Assembly: GCA_029865445.1 (NCBI GenBank) | Contig: JAOUGY010000227.1 | Location: forward strand, 1-6,255 | DNA from: Acidimicrobiia bacterium | GTDB lineage: Bacteria; Actinomycetota; Acidimicrobiia; Spongiisociales; ZC4RG35 | Direction: 5' to 3' | Length of the DNA stretch: 6,255 nucleotides | Shown here: piece after piece, positions 5,821 through 6,255 of the stretch | Numbering within the stretch: the first letter of the stretch is position 1 | How the letters are laid out: every line of letters begins with the position of its first letter | The notes under the pieces: model-generated | Told to the model about the DNA's origin: nothing | Database searches by the model: none | What the model saw: only the letters and a program-made list of their open reading frames with translations | Program-made: the position numbers and the translations under genes

Positions 5821-6255
5821 TCACGGCAGATCGATCGGACGCATCACCCGGTTGACGACGTGGACGACACCGTTGGAAGCCTCGATGTCGAGGGCGGACA
5901 GCTTCAGCTTGGCGTTGAGATCATCTGGATCCTGGTCCCGGAGGAACACGGCCTTGAGATCACCATCCTCGTGGTACTGGATGAACACCTGGAAGGTCGG
6001 GCCGGCAAGCGTCGGAACGTGGGCACGGTCGAGACCTGGCACCACGTCGCTCGAGTAGACGCTCCCATCAACCACGTGGTACAGCAGCACCGTTGTCAGC
6101 GTCTCGACTCCGACCGTCTCGACCAGCCACGTTGCGACCTCGGCCTCGGACGCCTTCCACGGTCCACCGAGGTCACGCGCCAGCCGGCGGAATCCCCAGT
6201 CTGTGGGAGCGAAGACGGTCACGTCGGTGTCCGGCGAGGCGAGCGTCTCTGCGAG
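5821..6255 (-). CDS. Fasciclin (FAS1) domain protein, C-terminal part; 5' end outside the window
   Basis: The 144 visible residues are most of a FAS1 domain, an extracellular adhesion-type fold usually found in secreted or lipid-anchored bacterial proteins. Its conserved parts are in order: TVFAPTDWGF (13-22, the H1 box), LLYHVVDGSVYSSDV (57-71, with the Tyr-His of the family), and the H2-like DIEASNGVVHVVNRVMRP (123-140) close to the C-terminus. The frame is open to base 6255 and the GTG at 6222 encodes a residue inside the H1 box, so the true start lies outside. Any signal peptide would also be outside, so location is inferred from the family. The protein ends right after the domain, leaving no C-terminal membrane anchor. 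A strong hairpin at 5785-5813 follows, which separates it from the CoA-transferase gene. Confidence 0.92.
   Translation of the reverse strand, partial: LAETLASPDTDVTVFAPTDWGFRRLARDLGGPWKASEAEVATWLVETVGVETLTTVLLYHVVDGSVYSSDVVPGLDRAHVPTLAGPTFQVFIQYHEDGDLKAVFLRDQDPDDLNAKLKLSALDIEASNGVVHVVNRVMRPIDLP

Noticed and set aside
5081..6058. Long + strand open frame opposite the CoA-transferase and fasciclin genes
   Set aside because: Low-complexity Arg/Gly/His-rich translation with no recognisable motif, antisense to two clear protein families and crossing the hairpin between them.

Overview
The window is GC-rich bacterial chromosomal DNA with tightly packed genes. Wide use of G/C-ending codons, several GTG starts, sparse Shine-Dalgarno sites, hairpins without T-tracts after genes, and the protein mix (actinobacterial-style family III CoA-transferase, Rieske oxygenase, fasciclin domain, HDOD) suggest an actinobacterium or a similar high-GC environmental lineage. 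This placement is inference; no rRNA or marker gene is present.

The layout is two blocks pointing at each other. The left block (about 1-2498, + strand) holds the C-terminal catalytic part of a Rieske non-heme iron oxygenase cut by the window edge, an OsmC-type peroxiredoxin with a clear ribosome binding site and a 12-bp hairpin after it, an unrecognised membrane protein with about eight transmembrane segments, and a small TfoX N-terminal-domain protein. The right block (about 2523-6255, - strand), read in its own direction, holds the end of a fasciclin-domain protein cut by the window edge and followed by a strong 13-bp hairpin, a CoA-transferase family III protein with rearranged domain order, a pentapeptide-repeat/K+ channel fusion, and an HDOD-domain protein. 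The two blocks converge with only 24 bases between the TfoX-like and HDOD genes.

Most genes look like independent housekeeping, metabolic or stress functions. The one pair with strong evidence of joint function is the pentapeptide-K+ channel and the HDOD protein: the channel stop and the HDOD start overlap as ATGA, so they are probably translationally coupled. A plausible but unproven reading is an ion-channel signalling unit in which the cytoplasmic beta-helix gates or localises a two-helix K+ channel and the HDOD protein is its signalling partner. The CoA-transferase is the second point of interest: its segments run in the opposite order to classical CaiB/Frc enzymes. No tRNA, rRNA, CRISPR array, insertion sequence, prophage or defence system was seen, and no stretch longer than 300 bases lacks a gene.
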